Assembly: GCA_033807775.1 (NCBI GenBank)
Contig: CM066314.1
Location: 37,865,501-37,929,500 of the forward strand
DNA from: Saussurea involucrata
Lineage: Eukaryota; Streptophyta; Magnoliopsida; Asterales; Asteraceae
Reading direction: 5' to 3'
Length of the DNA stretch: 64,000 nucleotides
Position numbers and translations under genes: made by a program. The notes beneath the pieces were generated by a model. That model was not told the origin of the DNA. It ran no database searches and worked only from the letters and a program-made list of their open reading frames with translations. This document shows, piece by piece, positions 12,025 to 24,107 of the stretch (positions are counted from its first letter, which is position 1; every line of letters starts with the position of its first letter).

Positions 12025-12102
12025 GACACGTAACCCTTGTTGGGACCCACCGCCACTACCCCCAAGGTCGGTGCAGAAGCTGACGTGTCTTCCCTTTTTA
12101 TA
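12025..12102 (+). promoter_or_regulatory. Putative promoter: two ABRE-like motifs and TATA box
   Basis: GACACGT at 12025-12031 is the reverse complement of ACGTGTC at 12083-12089, giving two ABRE-like ACGT-core motifs in opposite orientation 58 bp apart. TTTTATA at 12096-12102 is a TATA candidate 87 bp before the start codon, which allows a short 5' UTR. ABRE-type motifs are bound by bZIP factors of abscisic-acid signalling; that this gene responds to ABA or stress is inference. Confidence 0.5.
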
Positions 12103-12188
12103 CGAAGTTTACCGTTACTTAATCCTCTCCCGTTAACTCTCCACCAATCCAATACCACCAGTAAAACAGAATAAATCTCCCCTCACTC

Positions 12189-12536
12189 ATGGAACATTCC
12201 AGATTCACGGAGCCGGAGATGGAGGCGGCGTTGCAGCTTATTCAACTCAGCGGTGAATCCGACGTTGATGTTCACGGTCACGGATTCAGTCATTCCTCCG
12301 GCGACGTTTTAGCGACGATAACGATGAAGAGAAAAAGAAGAAGAAGAAGAAAAGAAGTATTCGGAGATCATGATGAAAGCCAAGGGAGTAGTACCTCTGA
12401 TATAACTTCGGCACCTCGGAGATTCGTTGATCGGAGATTTGAGGCGGAAGACGACGATGAGGATGTAACTGGAAGTAGGAAGCGAAAGAGTAAGAATTTC
12501 CGATCCGTTTCCGAGATCTACAAGATAAGTTTGTAG
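12189..12536 (+). CDS. Small conserved-type plant protein of unknown function, 115 aa
   Basis: This is the only convincing host gene in the window. It is intronless, starts MEHSRFTEPEMEAALQLIQL and stops with TAG at 12534-12536. The N-terminus looks like a short amphipathic helix with an 'EAALQLIQLS' core. The middle is low-complexity: a run of Lys/Arg near residues 47-55 that could act as a nuclear localisation signal, a Ser/Thr/acidic stretch, then a second basic patch. The C-terminus is 'FRSVSEIYKISL'. Small plant-specific proteins with an N-terminal 'LIQLS' box and a C-terminal 'RSxxxIY' box are familiar to me as uncharacterised families, but I cannot name one with confidence. GC is higher than in the flanks and a TATA box and ABRE-like motifs lie upstream, which support a real gene. 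No catalytic motif, signal peptide or membrane segment is visible. Confidence 0.82.
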   Translation: MEHSRFTEPEMEAALQLIQLSGESDVDVHGHGFSHSSGDVLATITMKRKRRRRRKEVFGDHDESQGSSTSDITSAPRRFVDRRFEAEDDDEDVTGSRKRKSKNFRSVSEIYKISL

Positions 12537-12686
12537 TAGTTTTGGTTATGTTATCAACACTTGTATATTATCGTCGATTAATCGAGAGATAAGAGTACGT
12601 ATATAGGTAGAGTCTAGAGAGATGTTAAGTTGCAGGAAATCTGTATATATTTTTGGTTGAATGTTTTGAGTTCTGGTCATGATCCT

Positions 12687-12690
<4 letters not shown>

Positions 12691-12732
<42 letters not shown>
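12691..12732. repeat. Six perfect copies of ATAATCC
   Basis: Six exact 7-bp units lie ~155 bp downstream of the stop codon, probably in or just past the 3' UTR. The minus-strand ORF here only reflects the repeat. Confidence 0.95.
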
Positions 12733-12734
<2 letters not shown>

Positions 12735-14038
12735 CTGTTGTTGAAGTTTTCAAAAATGTTAGCGTGGGAAAGAAGCTAACAGATTTGCTTACGATCCGAT
12801 CATGAATTGAAAAGAAGTATACATATCAAATTAATTGATATATTTTTTCTATTAAAATACTGAACCAACAATTAGAATTTGAAATTTACATTCAATTTCA
12901 ACACATTTTTTGTTTAAATTTTGACATTAATTATATTATTATTGTATTTATCATATTATTAGTACAAAATTTTATATAAAATAATAATAATCAAAGTGAA
13001 ATAAAACATTATTGAAATTTCTCTTTTATATTCTATGTTAAAGAATAATATAAAGAATCTATTAGTACAAAATACATAAAAAAAAATATTTTTACTATTT
13101 TAAAGTGTCACTTGGACATGTATTAACATAACAACTTCACGAGGCATGATCAAAGTCCTATGCTAACTTGAAGGGTTGGGCTAAGTTTGACAAACTAGCT
13201 GATAAGTTAGTTGTTGACTGATAAACTAGTTGATAAAAGGTTTGTAACACTAGCTTATAAACATGTAAAATGATTAAAAAAACATCTTTAAAAAGTTATC
13301 AATTACAATATTTAATTATATAATTAAAGCAAATTTATAAGAATATATAGGTTAATTAATACAACCAATGTAGTAAAGAAAAATTAAATAATATAACATG
13401 TTAATTAAAAGAATTTAAAATTTATTATTACATATATACTACAAATTTTGAATTTATTAAAACAAGTTTTAGAAAACATTTAAAATTTATTATTACATAT
13501 ATACTACAAATTTTGAATTTATTAAAACAAGTTTTAGAAAAAAAAATATATTAACTTATAATTTAAAAAAATCGTTACATATAATATAATATGAAAAAAA
13601 ATCAAAAAATAATTAAAAAGATAATAAAAATCGATAATTAAAATATATTAATTAATATTATAAAATACATAAAAATAATTTATATTTTTAACAATAACTC
13701 TAAATAATTAAAAATTAATATCAATATATAATTATAATTTAATTTAATAATTTTCAGTTAATATTAATTAATAATAATTAAATTTAAAAATTAGTATTTA
13801 TAAAAATAGTTAATAAATAATATTTAATATTAATAAGGGCAATATTGGAATATTTATAAAAGACTACTCTAGATAGCGTTTCAAAAAGCTAGCTTATGAT
13901 CATCCAAACATGTACAAAAAAAGTTTTTTTCCAAACGATGCCGTGATATCCGAATTAATTTGAAATGATTTAATATTTTCCCAATTTGGGACAATAACAT
14001 TTTTAATTAATTGGATTGAACTCGGAGAATAAGTAACA
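12733..14038. other. AT-rich spacer with a tandem duplication and possible MITE
   Basis: No coding sequence is supported. It is extremely AT-rich, with many A/T homopolymers. Segments near 13185-13260 and 13880-13915 share 'agctagcttat/ctagctgataag' motifs in opposite orientation, which could be the ends of a hAT-type MITE, but I could not define borders or a target duplication. A 65-bp tandem duplication lies at 13413-13540. Confidence 0.5.
13413..13540. repeat. 65-bp unit in two near-perfect tandem copies
   Basis: The unit starting ATTTAAAATTTATTATTAC at 13413 begins again at 13478 with essentially the same sequence, so the period is 65 bp. The near identity in a region that otherwise looks old suggests a recent duplication. 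Confidence 0.9.
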
Positions 14039-14225
14039 TGTTAAAGGAAAAATGAAACAGAACACAATAGAATGGAGAGAATGAATCGTAATTCTCATTA
14101 ATCATAAGCCATTTATATAGGGAGTAGTTTACAACGAAAAGTAAACATTAATTATGGTAATATCTAATACTAGGAAAATATTCTTTCAATCACTTCCTTT
14201 TGATGATGACACATATCCTTCAACA
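14039..14225 (-). repeat. 3' LTR of the Copia element (187 bp)
   Basis: It is the same length as 21105-21291, with six mismatches between them. It is preceded by the target duplicate TAACA. Confidence 0.92.
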
Positions 14226-14239
14226 CTCCCCCTTGTGCC
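14226..14239 (-). other. Copia polypurine tract
   Basis: CTCCCCCTTGTGCC on the plus strand is a purine run with AAGGGGGAG on the element's sense strand, directly next to the 3' LTR. Confidence 0.85.
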
Positions 14240-14899
14240 GAATCAAATGAGTGATGGTGCATAGTTCTTGCCTCATTAAAACCTTACGCCAAAGAAACAA
14301 AACCCAGTGGGAAAAATAAAAACTTTTGGCGAAGGAAAGAGTACAAGACACCAATAAATAATTCCTTTAGTTTACCATTTTTCTTGATTTGTGCATCAAT
14401 CAAGAGATATAGAAATCAAGATGATGTATAAAATGTTGCCTCACTAGAACCTTGCACCAAGGAACAAAACCCAATGGGAAAAATAAAACCTTGGTTGAAG
14501 GAAAGAGCACAACATACCAATATTACATATATAGGAGACTCCTCCTTTTGTCTACCACCCCCCTGATTCGTGCATTAATCAAAGGAGGTTTAAAACATTT
14601 CCATTTCAATACTTTCTACATGTTTCCCAAATATGGTTTTACGTATTGATTTGGTAAACAAACATGTCACATTTTCCTCACATCTTATTCAGTTCACTTG
14701 AATCTTGAGGAGAATTGATTATATAAAAACTTAAGCAAAATATGCTTTGTGTTATAACCCTTGATATATCTTACTTTCATTTCTTCGATACATGATGCAT
14801 TATTTCCATACATGCAAGTTGTATAATGGTTAAACTCAAATTTACCAGCTCCTCTTATATGTGTAATGATAGTCCTTAACCATATACACTCTTGAATAG

Positions 14900-16100
14900 T
14901 CTCATGGAGAGTAAGATTGTTGATAATATAAGAAGATAACTATTAAGGGTTTGCTTAGTTTACTTCCAAGCAATCGGTATGTTCCATATGATAATTCCTT
15001 ATCCAGTTTGGGAACAACCTTTATATCAGTCAAACATATACCTAATATCAGCAAATATATACCAATGCATTGTTTGGTGTTTTTCTATAAGAGCCAGTAC
15101 TTTTGCCACTCACAATTTAAGTAGATATTGAACTTCCATTATCAATTCCATTTATCTCCGTAGGGAAAATTATAAGCCCACGTCAATGGTGCCAAAAGAT
15201 TAATTTGAAATCATTCCAATGACGTTGCGTTGGCGCTGAGCTAAATCTAGCTGGCAAGTTCAGTGAGAAGTACAATATACGGTCAAGTGTATTATGTTGA
15301 GTACAATAATGCGCCTATTGTACTTAGGTATGGAATTTCAACTCCCAACACCTATTCGTCATCATCCTTTAGACGAAATGGATATTTCCTTATATCCAAC
15401 ATTTTGACCGATCATGGGAGTGCTAGTCGGATGCGCTTTGTCCATATTAAGTCGCCTGATCATTTTCTGGACATATGCGGATCGGTGGATTAATATTCCA
15501 CAAACTCAGTGTCCTAGTTCAAGTATCTAGACACAACCAAGTTTTCCCAAGATCTTTCATCTCAAAATCAGAATTCAAGTAGTTTGTGGTTTCTCTTATT
15601 TCATCAAGAGTGTCTATTATGTTCATAACATTGACATATAGAGCTACTTCGAAAGTCTGGAACTTGTTTTCCTAAACAAATATGCAAGGACATAGTTCAT
15701 CGTTCTTATATATCATTTCCCAATCAAGTATTCACTCAGGCGGGCATACCACATCCGCATAGATTGCTTTAATCTATAAAGTGAGTGTTTCATATTTATT
15801 GTAATCGCATTTCATAGTTTAAAGTTATTTGATATTGGTATAATGCCATCAAGCACTTTTATATCTCTAAATTTAGATCCCCATAGAGATATGTAGTAAC
15901 TACATCGTTGAGCTGCAATTTTCAGTCCTTCAGAAACTACTTGGCTATATTAATTAGCAGAACGTTGTCCATCACAAGAGAGTAAGTCTTATTGTGGTCA
16001 ATCCAGTGCGTTGTGAGAAACCTTGCGCCAAAGGAGAGCCTTATATATTATGACTTAATTATTCTCATTACGCTTCCCTGACAAATGATTTATCTATGTC
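14900..16100 (-). pseudogene. Copia RT/RNase H remnant
   Basis: Broken reverse-transcriptase sequence on the minus strand. Around 15600-15700 it keeps fragments of the usual Copia block around the catalytic motif, including 'ALYV' and 'NII'. The YVDD box itself reads YVNV at 15628-15639, so both catalytic aspartates are lost. Stops and frameshifts occur every few dozen codons and none of the small ORFs here is a gene. Limits are approximate. RNase H sequence should lie towards 14900 but is too decayed for me to place. Confidence 0.6.
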
Positions 16101-16599
16101 CTACAGGCTTTACACTTGGTCGGTTAGCACTACCGAACCAAATACCTGTTCATTTGTCAAATAATTATCCTGGATTGCTTCTTTTCATTTAGGACAATTT
16201 GCTCTTTGTTGACATTCTTCAACTGAGCATGGTTCGATGACATAGTGCTCTATTATCTCATAAGCAACGGTATATGCAAATATATCATCATTGAGTATGT
16301 ATGATATGTCCATCGACTCATATTCATTTGAGATTTCTTTGATCTCTGGAAACAGTATTAACTTCGGAGCGTCCTCCAGTAATGATTCATAGACATAGAT
16401 TTAATCAGAGATAATCTCATGTATTGATGATATATAGTTGTGACTTACTCTTCTTTTCCTTTAGATGAGTATCTATAGAACCAAGTAGCTTCCCCCATTT
16501 CCTTTTGGGAGCTATGACCTCAACCACACCTCCACCATGTGTGATTGCAACGTACTTCCAGCGACGTTGTGCCCTTGTTCGGGGACTTTTAACCTTGCG

Positions 16600-17130
16600 G
16601 GTATATTTACAGCTCGTATATGTGATTTTGTCACTCTAGATAATATTAAACGTATCAGGTATCGAGTCTGATTCGTTTGACTTCAACTTTACATTGTGAA
16701 GTTTTTGGGGATCAAAATGAGACACAATTGAAATATTCAATGACACTTCCTGTTGTTCCCATGGAAAATCCTTTTTCCTATCTCCCCCTAACAACAGGAA
16801 GATTGTCTCATCAAAGTGACAACCCGCAAATCTAGCGGTAAAGGGATCACTCGTCAAGGGTTCTAATTAGCGGATAATTGTTGGGGGTTCATATCCAACA
16901 TTTGATGACTCGTCTTTAAGACCCATTTTGGTACGCTGTGGGGGCGTAATTGGCACATATACAACACAACCAAACATACGTAAATGTAAAACATCAGGCT
17001 TATATCCAGTTACCAACTGGTACGCATAAGATTGGTTGGCTGGTTGTGGGTCTAAACACGAATAAGTAAAGTTGCATGTAATATTGCATAACCCCATGTA
17101 GATCTGGATAAATTGGTGCGCATAACCAAT
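16600..17130 (-). pseudogene. Copia integrase remnant
   Basis: A minus-strand fragment (about 16867-17097) encodes the segment after the Copia integrase core, recognisable by 'YAYQLVTGYKPDVLHLRMFGC' in shortened form: a 'TGYKPD' box, 'HLRMFGCVVYVPI' and 'PPQRTKMG'. It matches Copia integrase C-terminal regions. A second small ORF (16636-16857) follows in another frame. The catalytic DDE core is not intact. Non-functional. Confidence 0.75.
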
Positions 17131-18279
17131 GCTCTAGCTACTATCTATATTCTTTTGATGAAAACTTTTATCATTCTAGGAGACCATTTTATATATACAA
17201 AAGGGGTATAGGAAACTCTACATTAATCTCTATACATATGCAATAATCATCAAATTCTTATGATGTAAATTCTCCAGCATTCTAAGTCATGCAGACTTGA
17301 TGAAAAAATCAGGGTGGTTAGTCCTTAAACGTATAACTAGTGCTAGGAGTGCAACATTTCATGTGGACAATAATACGACACGTGTTCATCGTGTCAAAAC
17401 CAGAACCATAAAGTACTTTAATGGCCCGCATTCTGGATGTTTATGTCCATAAATATCACCTTGTATTCGTTGTAAGAATGGAATATTTTTATATTATGTC
17501 ATTAGCTTTAGGATGGTCTCATTCCTGATTTGGCTAAGGATCAGGGTATATAAAAGTTCTAGGTATTAGAGAGGGCATGTTATGATGGTGGTGTTGCTTC
17601 TTGTGCAGTAGAAGTTAACAGTTACAATTTGGTTAATTCCCTCGTTTTATCTTTCACTCGAAAGAAATGTATCTAAGTGTATTTCGAATACATAGATCAC
17701 TATGTCATGACCATGGTGTCCCACGCGGTCATGCCGAAACATATATGTGTCATTGTCCCAAAGTTCTTTATTGGTGACAAAATATGTTTTAATGACATAG
17801 ATAATCCATTAATTTGATACATTAATTTCTCTAATGTATGTTGCTTTCATATCATTAGAGTTGATGTTCATATACCCATTTCCATTCTTATAATATGATT
17901 TCTCATTGATACGAATATCTTAACAAGGTTCCTATTAATATAGTGTTTTAGTGATTGATCTTGTGTCATTAAGCAACAAGTGACAGTCTATCGTCTAAGT
18001 GTTTGGAGGATTAAAATAATTAATTCAATGAAAATAATCTATTTCTTAGGATTGTATGAAATGCCACAAAAAAAAACAATCAAGTTCTCCTCGATACATT
18101 CCTACATGGAACGAAGAACGTTGAGAGTTTTGTTTTTGATGTGTTTCTTCACATCTATAATGGTTATAAGACCGGGTGTTTATATGCAAATGCAATTAAT
18201 ATGATAGTTAAAATTCATTCAAATAAACTTATATTCAATCAATCTTAGATATGACATAGTTCATTTATAACTTGTCCCA

Positions 18280-18420
18280 TTTTCTATTAGGCGTTCGTTC
18301 CCGACTCTTGCCATGAATTTGACCCTTTCCACAACCTTGTCCATATGGTATATATTTAGCATATGTGTGTGGATTAATATGTTCAACTCACTATCCTTTG
18401 GAGTTCTTTCCACCTCCAAC
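18280..18420 (-). pseudogene. Copia gag remnant (Gly/Arg-rich, near knuckle)
   Basis: On the minus strand this short stretch reads as a Pro-Tyr-Gly-Gln-Gly followed by Gly/Lys/Arg-rich sequence, typical of the nucleocapsid part of Copia gag polyproteins. It is too short and broken to show the CCHC knuckle. Its position between leader and integrase fits. Confidence 0.4.
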
Positions 18421-19439
18421 GCTTGCCTTATTAACCCCAAGAATTTTCTTTATCCGGGTATGTCTAGCGTTGTTAAAAAAAACATCGCTACAACTCTTAA
18501 CCACTTGCATTAAGTTAATGAGTTTGTTAAAGGTTCTATTGCAGCTTATACTGTTTCATTAGTATGATTGGTGATATAGGAAAGATGAAAAGATGTTATG
18601 ATTCGCATAATCTTTTGTGAGTTCCTTGCCACAAAGATTGAGATGCAATTTGAGACATGACATATCTTTGTCAAAATCAGTTACCTTCTTGTAATCAAGT
18701 AAGTAGGTTTCTTTCCACTGTATGATTAGTTTGAGAAGTATATGGTACTGAATATTCCCGAATTTCCTTTTTGGGACTACCCACGGTTCTTGGGGGTTTC
18801 TAGTTATTCTCTCTGAAGGTTGTGACTGATGTATCGTCTCAAAAGTTTTAAAATATTTACTTGTACCTTAACATCTAGTGTTTTTTTTCTTTAGGGTCAA
18901 AATGGTTCGATGACTTTTGCGTATTTTCTTGTGTTTTTTCGAACCTATCTTATGGTAATCAAGTACTTTTGATTCAAAGATGTCGTAGAAATGGAGAACA
19001 TATTATTTTCTAAAATAGTGAATTATGGTTTATCATTATTATGTCATGCATGAAATTTCATTATCATAATAATATTGAATTTTTGTATGCTTACATTTTG
19101 TTGATAATACTTCATCATTATTTCAATTTGCGAATAGAAACCACTTAATCTATTGGATTTTCAGGTAGTAGGGGAAATCACATGGATTTCTTAAGTCCCT
19201 ACAAACCTTTATTTACACCCGTTTGACAAAATCCAAATCGATATCTTGCGATTTATTTAATTTGAAGATAACATTGTTAATTATAGAGCTTTTGGCATGA
19301 GACCAAAATGAATATTAGTTTGGCTTATGAAGCCAATTTCAATGTTTCAATACCTTAATATTATTTTATGAGATTTTGTCGTTAGACAATCAACATTAGT
19401 TTTAACATAAAGTCAAATTCAAACTCTTAACAACTTAAT

Positions 19440-19865
19440 GATATTTATGGATATTTTGGTAAAATACCAAATATTAAGGGGTTGGAAGTGTAACATCCAA
19501 AAGTTATTTATAAGATTGGGATTAATGGGTAAGAACTCATGATCAAGATAAACATTTGATCAATATTTTAACATTTTCATGTCATTTTTGGAGCTTTTGG
19601 TAAAATATCAAAATATATGGGGGTTGGAAGTGTAACTTCCAAAAATTCATTTGAAAGTTAAAATTTATGAGTAGAAACTCATAATTAAGATAAACAATTT
19701 AAGAGTTTTTGCCAAAATGCAAAAATAATAGAAGATATATATGCAAATTTTGGGCATAAGACCAAAAGGTAGAGTGCTTGGAAATATAATTTCGATAAAT
19801 AATTATAATATTTAGAACTATGGAATTAAGAGTAAGAACTTAGAATAAAATAAACACTTGAATAA
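19440..19865 (-). repeat. Three degenerate ~130-bp repeats in the Copia leader
   Basis: Three units share a 'TTGGAAGTGTAAC.TCCAAAA' block followed ~60 bp later by 'AAGAACTCATGATCAAGATAAAC'-like sequence (near 19470, 19620 and 19770). The third is the most diverged. They lie in the leader between the primer-binding site and gag. Confidence 0.65.
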
Positions 19866-20040
19866 AATAATTAAATACTAAATTTAAATCAAATAAAACA
19901 TCAAAGAAAGCAAAACAACAATAAAAGTGTATTGGTAACTTATACCATAATAAGGCTAATAAATTATATTAGTGACGTAGGAAATAAAATAATATCTAAG
20001 TTAAAATAAGTATTTAAACTATAAGATCCAACATATACCT

Positions 20041-21088
20041 ATGATGTGTTTATTTTTCAAATCAGATTACAAAATAAAAAAAAATGTTTTCTTCCAAAGG
20101 ATATTTGTTAAAATAAAAATACCATATCGTAATGAAGTTAATTCTTTTTTAAAAATTCAAGATAAAGATAACACATATCTACACCTTTTTAGTCCAAGAT
20201 ATTTGTTCTATATTATAGAACCTTATGAAGTAAATATATTTTTTATAAAGCTAGATAAAAAGATCTATGAAAAAAACTGATAACAGAAAAGTTTAAACCC
20301 GGATCATAATATATATTCAATTATTTTATCATAGGTAGGCCTTTTTTTTGGATCAAAATTAAATAGTTTTGGTGAAACTCATAATTATTTTAAATAACTA
20401 AATGTGATTCACTCGTAACCAAAAATAAATAATGATAGTATATCTTAAATCTTGAAAATCCATAACAAAAAAAACCATTAACACTAAATGGTATTAAAAC
20501 AAAATTTTAATAGTTCAATAGTTGTGGTATAATTAGAAGTGAAAATCATATATTATTACATGCAATGATCAAAGAGCAATATATAACTAAAGCATCACTT
20601 TAAGAGAATTTAATCAAAAACACGACCTAAAAAAAACTAAACATACTGATTATTAAAGCATGAGAGATTCAAGACAAAGACAATTAAAAATCCCTTTAGT
20701 AGATATGGGAGAAAACAAACCTGAGATAACGTATGCACATTGAATTCTTGAGAAAAAAATAACAACGTTTTTCTTTTTCTTTTTGAATATATAAACCAAG
20801 AGTCAAAGATAATAATAAAAAAAAACAAAGGAGGCCATTTTTTTTTGTTAATGATGCAGCAGGAAACGAAAAGCAAAACCAGAAAATCCTATTTTTCTTT
20901 TTCAATATATTTCTTCTGATCTAGCAAAGAGAATTTAAATATAAACAGGTTAACGAAAACACTTACTTGAATTTGTGCCAAAGGTGATAACGAGCGATGG
21001 ATAACGGAGTAACTACGTAATTTTCCAACAAGTCGTTCAACAACGTCAGGTATCGGGAAAACCAACCGTTCAAGAAACGATTTGAGCT
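20041..21088 (-). other. Copia 5' leader, no gene
   Basis: AT-rich sequence between the tandem repeats and the primer-binding site. Small ORFs on both strands (for example 20041-20280 and 20637-20905) are Lys/Phe-rich low-complexity products without domains. Confidence 0.5.
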
Positions 21089-21104
21089 TTACGTGCTGAT
21101 AACG
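21088..21104 (-). other. Copia primer-binding site
   Basis: Next to the 5' LTR the sense strand reads CGTTATCAGCACGTAAA. 'CGTTATCAGCACG' is a recurrent Copia primer-binding sequence, thought to pair with an internal part of a tRNA rather than its 3' end. Confidence 0.7.
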
Positions 21105-21291
21105 TGTTAAAAGAAAAACGAAACAGAACACAATAGAATGGAGAGAATGAATCGTAATTCTCATTAATCATAAGCCATTTATATAGGGAGGAGTTTACAA
21201 CGAAAAGGAAACATTAATTATGGTAATATCTAATACTAGGAAAATATTCTTTCAATCACTTCCTTTTGATGATGGTACATATCCTTCAACA
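21105..21291 (-). repeat. 5' LTR of the Copia element (187 bp)
   Basis: It pairs with 14039-14225 and is followed by the target duplicate TAACA. Confidence 0.92.
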
Positions 21292-21296
21292 TAACA

Positions 21297-21671
21297 TAAT
21301 ATATTTATTAAAGAATGGATTAGAAGTTTAATTATCAATAACGCCCGAATGTTTGAAACAACTTCCAATAGTAATTTTTAAGCAATTGTAAGCTATTATT
21401 AGTTTTGTAATAAACTTATATTACATTTTATTATATAATTCAAAACAAAATAAAAATTTAGTCCCTAGGCTAATCGTTAACCTACAACATTTTATTACAA
21501 TAATAATTTTTGAGTCCAAATATATTCAAACACTTTTGTTTATCTCCATTAGTATTACCATACTTTATCAATGTCGCGTGTGATCTGTTGAAAAAAATGA
21601 CCTCAACTGACAATAAAAGAAAAGCTACAGGACGTCTTACGGAGGCTTCTGTGGAGCTAGATTTATTCTAA
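21297..21671. other. AT-rich spacer, no gene
   Basis: I see no coding or structural signal between the Copia element and the first MITE. Confidence 0.5.
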
Positions 21672-21975
21672 GGGCATCTTCAATGGTTTACACTATATTT
21701 TACACTATATATCAAAAGTAGTGTAAAAAGTAGTGTAAAATTTAGTATTAATAGTAAATCTTCTCCAATGGATAACACTATTTTTTACATCAAATCATTT
21801 TTATATTAATTTATTAAATTTTCAATAATATCCTTATAATTATTAACTTTACAATTTATACCCATATTTTTTATTCAGATCATAACTTATTATTTTTATT
21901 TTTTTATTAATTATGAACTAAATTATTTTAATGCATAAAACAAAACTTTTTATTAAACAATAAAAGTTATATTAA

Positions 21976-22032
<57 letters not shown>

Positions 22033-22270
22033 AACCTATTTAAACTTTAACACTTTAAAAGACAAAAATAATAAATCTCAAATTTGAGGGACCAAAAATG
22101 TAATTGAAAAGGTAGTGTAAATGAATAGTGTTACACCAAATATAGTGTAATACTATTCATCACACTAAATTTAGTGTGGAAAATAGTGACCCCATTGGAA
22201 ATGTGAATAGTGAGATTTCCCTCAAATTTAGTGTTTAATGTAAGATTTAGTGACCCCATTGAAAATGGTC
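21672..22270. mobile_element. Tourist/PIF-Harbinger-like MITE (599 bp)
   Basis: The ends GGGCATCTTCAATGG and, reverse complemented, GACCATTTTCAATGG match at 12 of 15 positions. A TAA triplet flanks both sides (21669-21671 and 22271-22273), the usual PIF/Harbinger target duplication. The inner part repeats 'tagtgtaa' motifs in both orientations near both ends. It holds no transposase. A long (TA)n microsatellite sits at about 21979-22026. Confidence 0.8.
21979..22026. repeat. (TA)n microsatellite in the MITE
   Basis: About 24 uninterrupted TA units lie in the middle of the MITE. Confidence 0.95.
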
Positions 22271-22273
22271 TAA

Positions 22274-23276
22274 GGTTCGTTTTCGTTCTACATATACAGT
22301 AGAAACATTCTTCATGTGTGGCATGATGGTCCCACCTTATTCTTAAACCTGGTGGCTCGGTTGATTGGAACCCCCTTCAACATCTTTCATAATATGTTCT
22401 ACGTTGTTGAAAGCTAGTCCCACATTAGGTGTGTAATGAATAGGTGAACGACATACATCTTGGTTGGTTCTACCGTCATTAGGGATTAGACATATATATA
22501 AAGTCCCCCTGCTAAATAAAGTTCCTCCGTTCATGTCTGGTTTTATAGTATTTTTCGATTGTGAAACCATAGAAAATTAGTGAGTTATTTAATTATATTT
22601 GCTTTCTTATTCGTTTAACGACTTGCTTTCTTTTTCTTATTTTTGATCCAAATTTGATCCGTGTTTGTTTCTTGGAAAAGGACACATTTGTTCTCTTTCA
22701 AATAGTATAATTAAAATTTCTATTTTGGCTTTTCTCTTTCATCTTCGTTTTCATGTTCCTTATCCTCATTTTTATGTTTTTTTTACTTTTGAATCAAGGA
22801 CAAGGCTCATACCGATGAAAAGGCTAGATGCCTCTCATCTCCGTCAAGAATTATAACAAAGACCCGTCTACTACTTTAAGAATGACGAGTTCTTGAGTGT
22901 AAATTTAAAACTACATCAATACTGTATTTTAAATTTTAAAAGATCTAAAACAACTGATTACAAGTATTAAACTTTTTAAACATTGAAGATGAGAATCTTT
23001 TGAATGATTACTCATACACAATGCTACTAATTAAATACTTAAGTGAAATGTCGAATGACATGTGATACGAAAAAGGTTAAGAAACAACATGTGTGGAATA
23101 GTTTTTTGGTCCACCAAATAATTGTGGAAGGAGACTCGGTTTCTACCATCTAATATGATTACTTTTACAAAAAAAAATGTAATAGATTTCCGATTTAAGT
23201 TACAACTATTAGATAATTAATAATAAATAAATGAATAAGCAATGATGAATGTGCGACAAAGTAAATAAAGAGCAAG
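22274..23276. other. Spacer without a supported gene
   Basis: The part 22300-22580 contains 'agtcccacatt' and has a TATA-like run before a T-rich stretch, reminiscent of a decayed retroelement LTR, but no borders are visible. The ORFs here (22343-22570 minus, 22665-22856 plus) show no recognisable motif. The rest is AT-rich. Confidence 0.4.
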
Positions 23277-23279
23277 TAA

Positions 23280-23648
23280 GAGCATCTCTAACGGGTTCTT
23301 ATAAGAACCTCTTTTTTACTCTTTTTCTTGTCAACTCATCTCAAACTTATCAAACTAAAAATTCTCTTAAATGTCCACAACGATAGTTCTTATAAGAACA
23401 TCTTTTTGTGGGTCTCTGATTCTTTCAACATCAATAATAATTAAATAAGTTATATTAATAATTATAAAGTAAACAAAATAAAATAAAAAAATAAGGAAAA
23501 TGTCACTTCTCACAAACTTCATGGTATGAACCAAGATTCTCATTTAAGAACCTAAAGGAGTTTGAGTTCTTATAATAACTCTCTACAATTGTAGTTTCTA
23601 CAAAACATTGCACTTTTTTATCGTAAGAACCTTGCATAGGAGATGCTC
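23280..23648. mobile_element. Tourist/PIF-Harbinger-like MITE (369 bp)
   Basis: The ends GAGCATCTCTAACGGG and GGAGATGCTC form inverted repeats, with 'GGTTCTTATAAGAACC' near the left end matched by 'TAAGAACC' near the right. Perfect TAA duplications flank it (23277-23279 and 23649-23651). It has no coding sequence; a transposase would act in trans. Confidence 0.88.
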
Positions 23649-23651
23649 TAA

Positions 23652-24107
23652 GTGACCCGTTATAATTAGTAACTCGGAAACCCTGTAAATGGGCAAAAGT
23701 CGTGGATGATGTTAGATCACTGTTCCACTAGTATCAATAAAATGACGACAAATCGAGGGCATCCTACGATGATGTCACTGATTCAAATGTGTATTTTACA
23801 ATTTGGAAACAATACAAGGAAAAAGAATTATGCTTCGCTTGTGCATGCGTGATCCAGATGTCGTCCCTTTTTTATCCTCGCTCTTTCTGTTATACTCATC
23901 ACGTATTCCATTCGTTAGGTAGTGACCAAAATCTTGGAGATTAGTTTGTCGAGGTTGAAGAGATGGATATCTGTTTGACTCGTTCAACCCGAGGACCCGG
24001 TGCTAGATCCCCGGGTATTGACGTCATCAACAACACATATTTCGTTGTCCCAACTTTGTTGTCGATGTCACTCGGTCTCTATTGAATTTAAGGTTTCATT
24101 AAGCATA
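23652..24107. other. Spacer without a supported gene
   Basis: A more balanced composition than the AT-rich surroundings, but only short ORFs with no domain. It could be old gene or retroelement sequence; I cannot place it. Confidence 0.35.

Larger units (their letters stand above)
14039..21291 (-). mobile_element. Ty1/Copia LTR retrotransposon, decayed
   Basis: The LTRs are 187 bp each, start TGTTAAA and end CTTCAACA, and the element has a perfect TAACA duplication on both sides (14034-14038 and 21292-21296). On the minus strand the order is 5' LTR (21105-21291), primer-binding site, leader, gag remnant, integrase remnant, RT remnant, polypurine tract, 3' LTR (14039-14225). The LTR copies differ at six positions by eye. 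The interior has no long ORF, so coding decay looks heavier than LTR divergence suggests; it may have been mobilised in trans. The short LTRs and CGTTATCAGCACG primer site fit a Copia lineage such as Oryco/Ivana, a tentative assignment. Confidence 0.9.

Noticed and set aside
22343..22570. 75-codon minus-strand ORF as a gene
   Set aside because: No domain, no promoter signal, and the sequence has LTR-like features.
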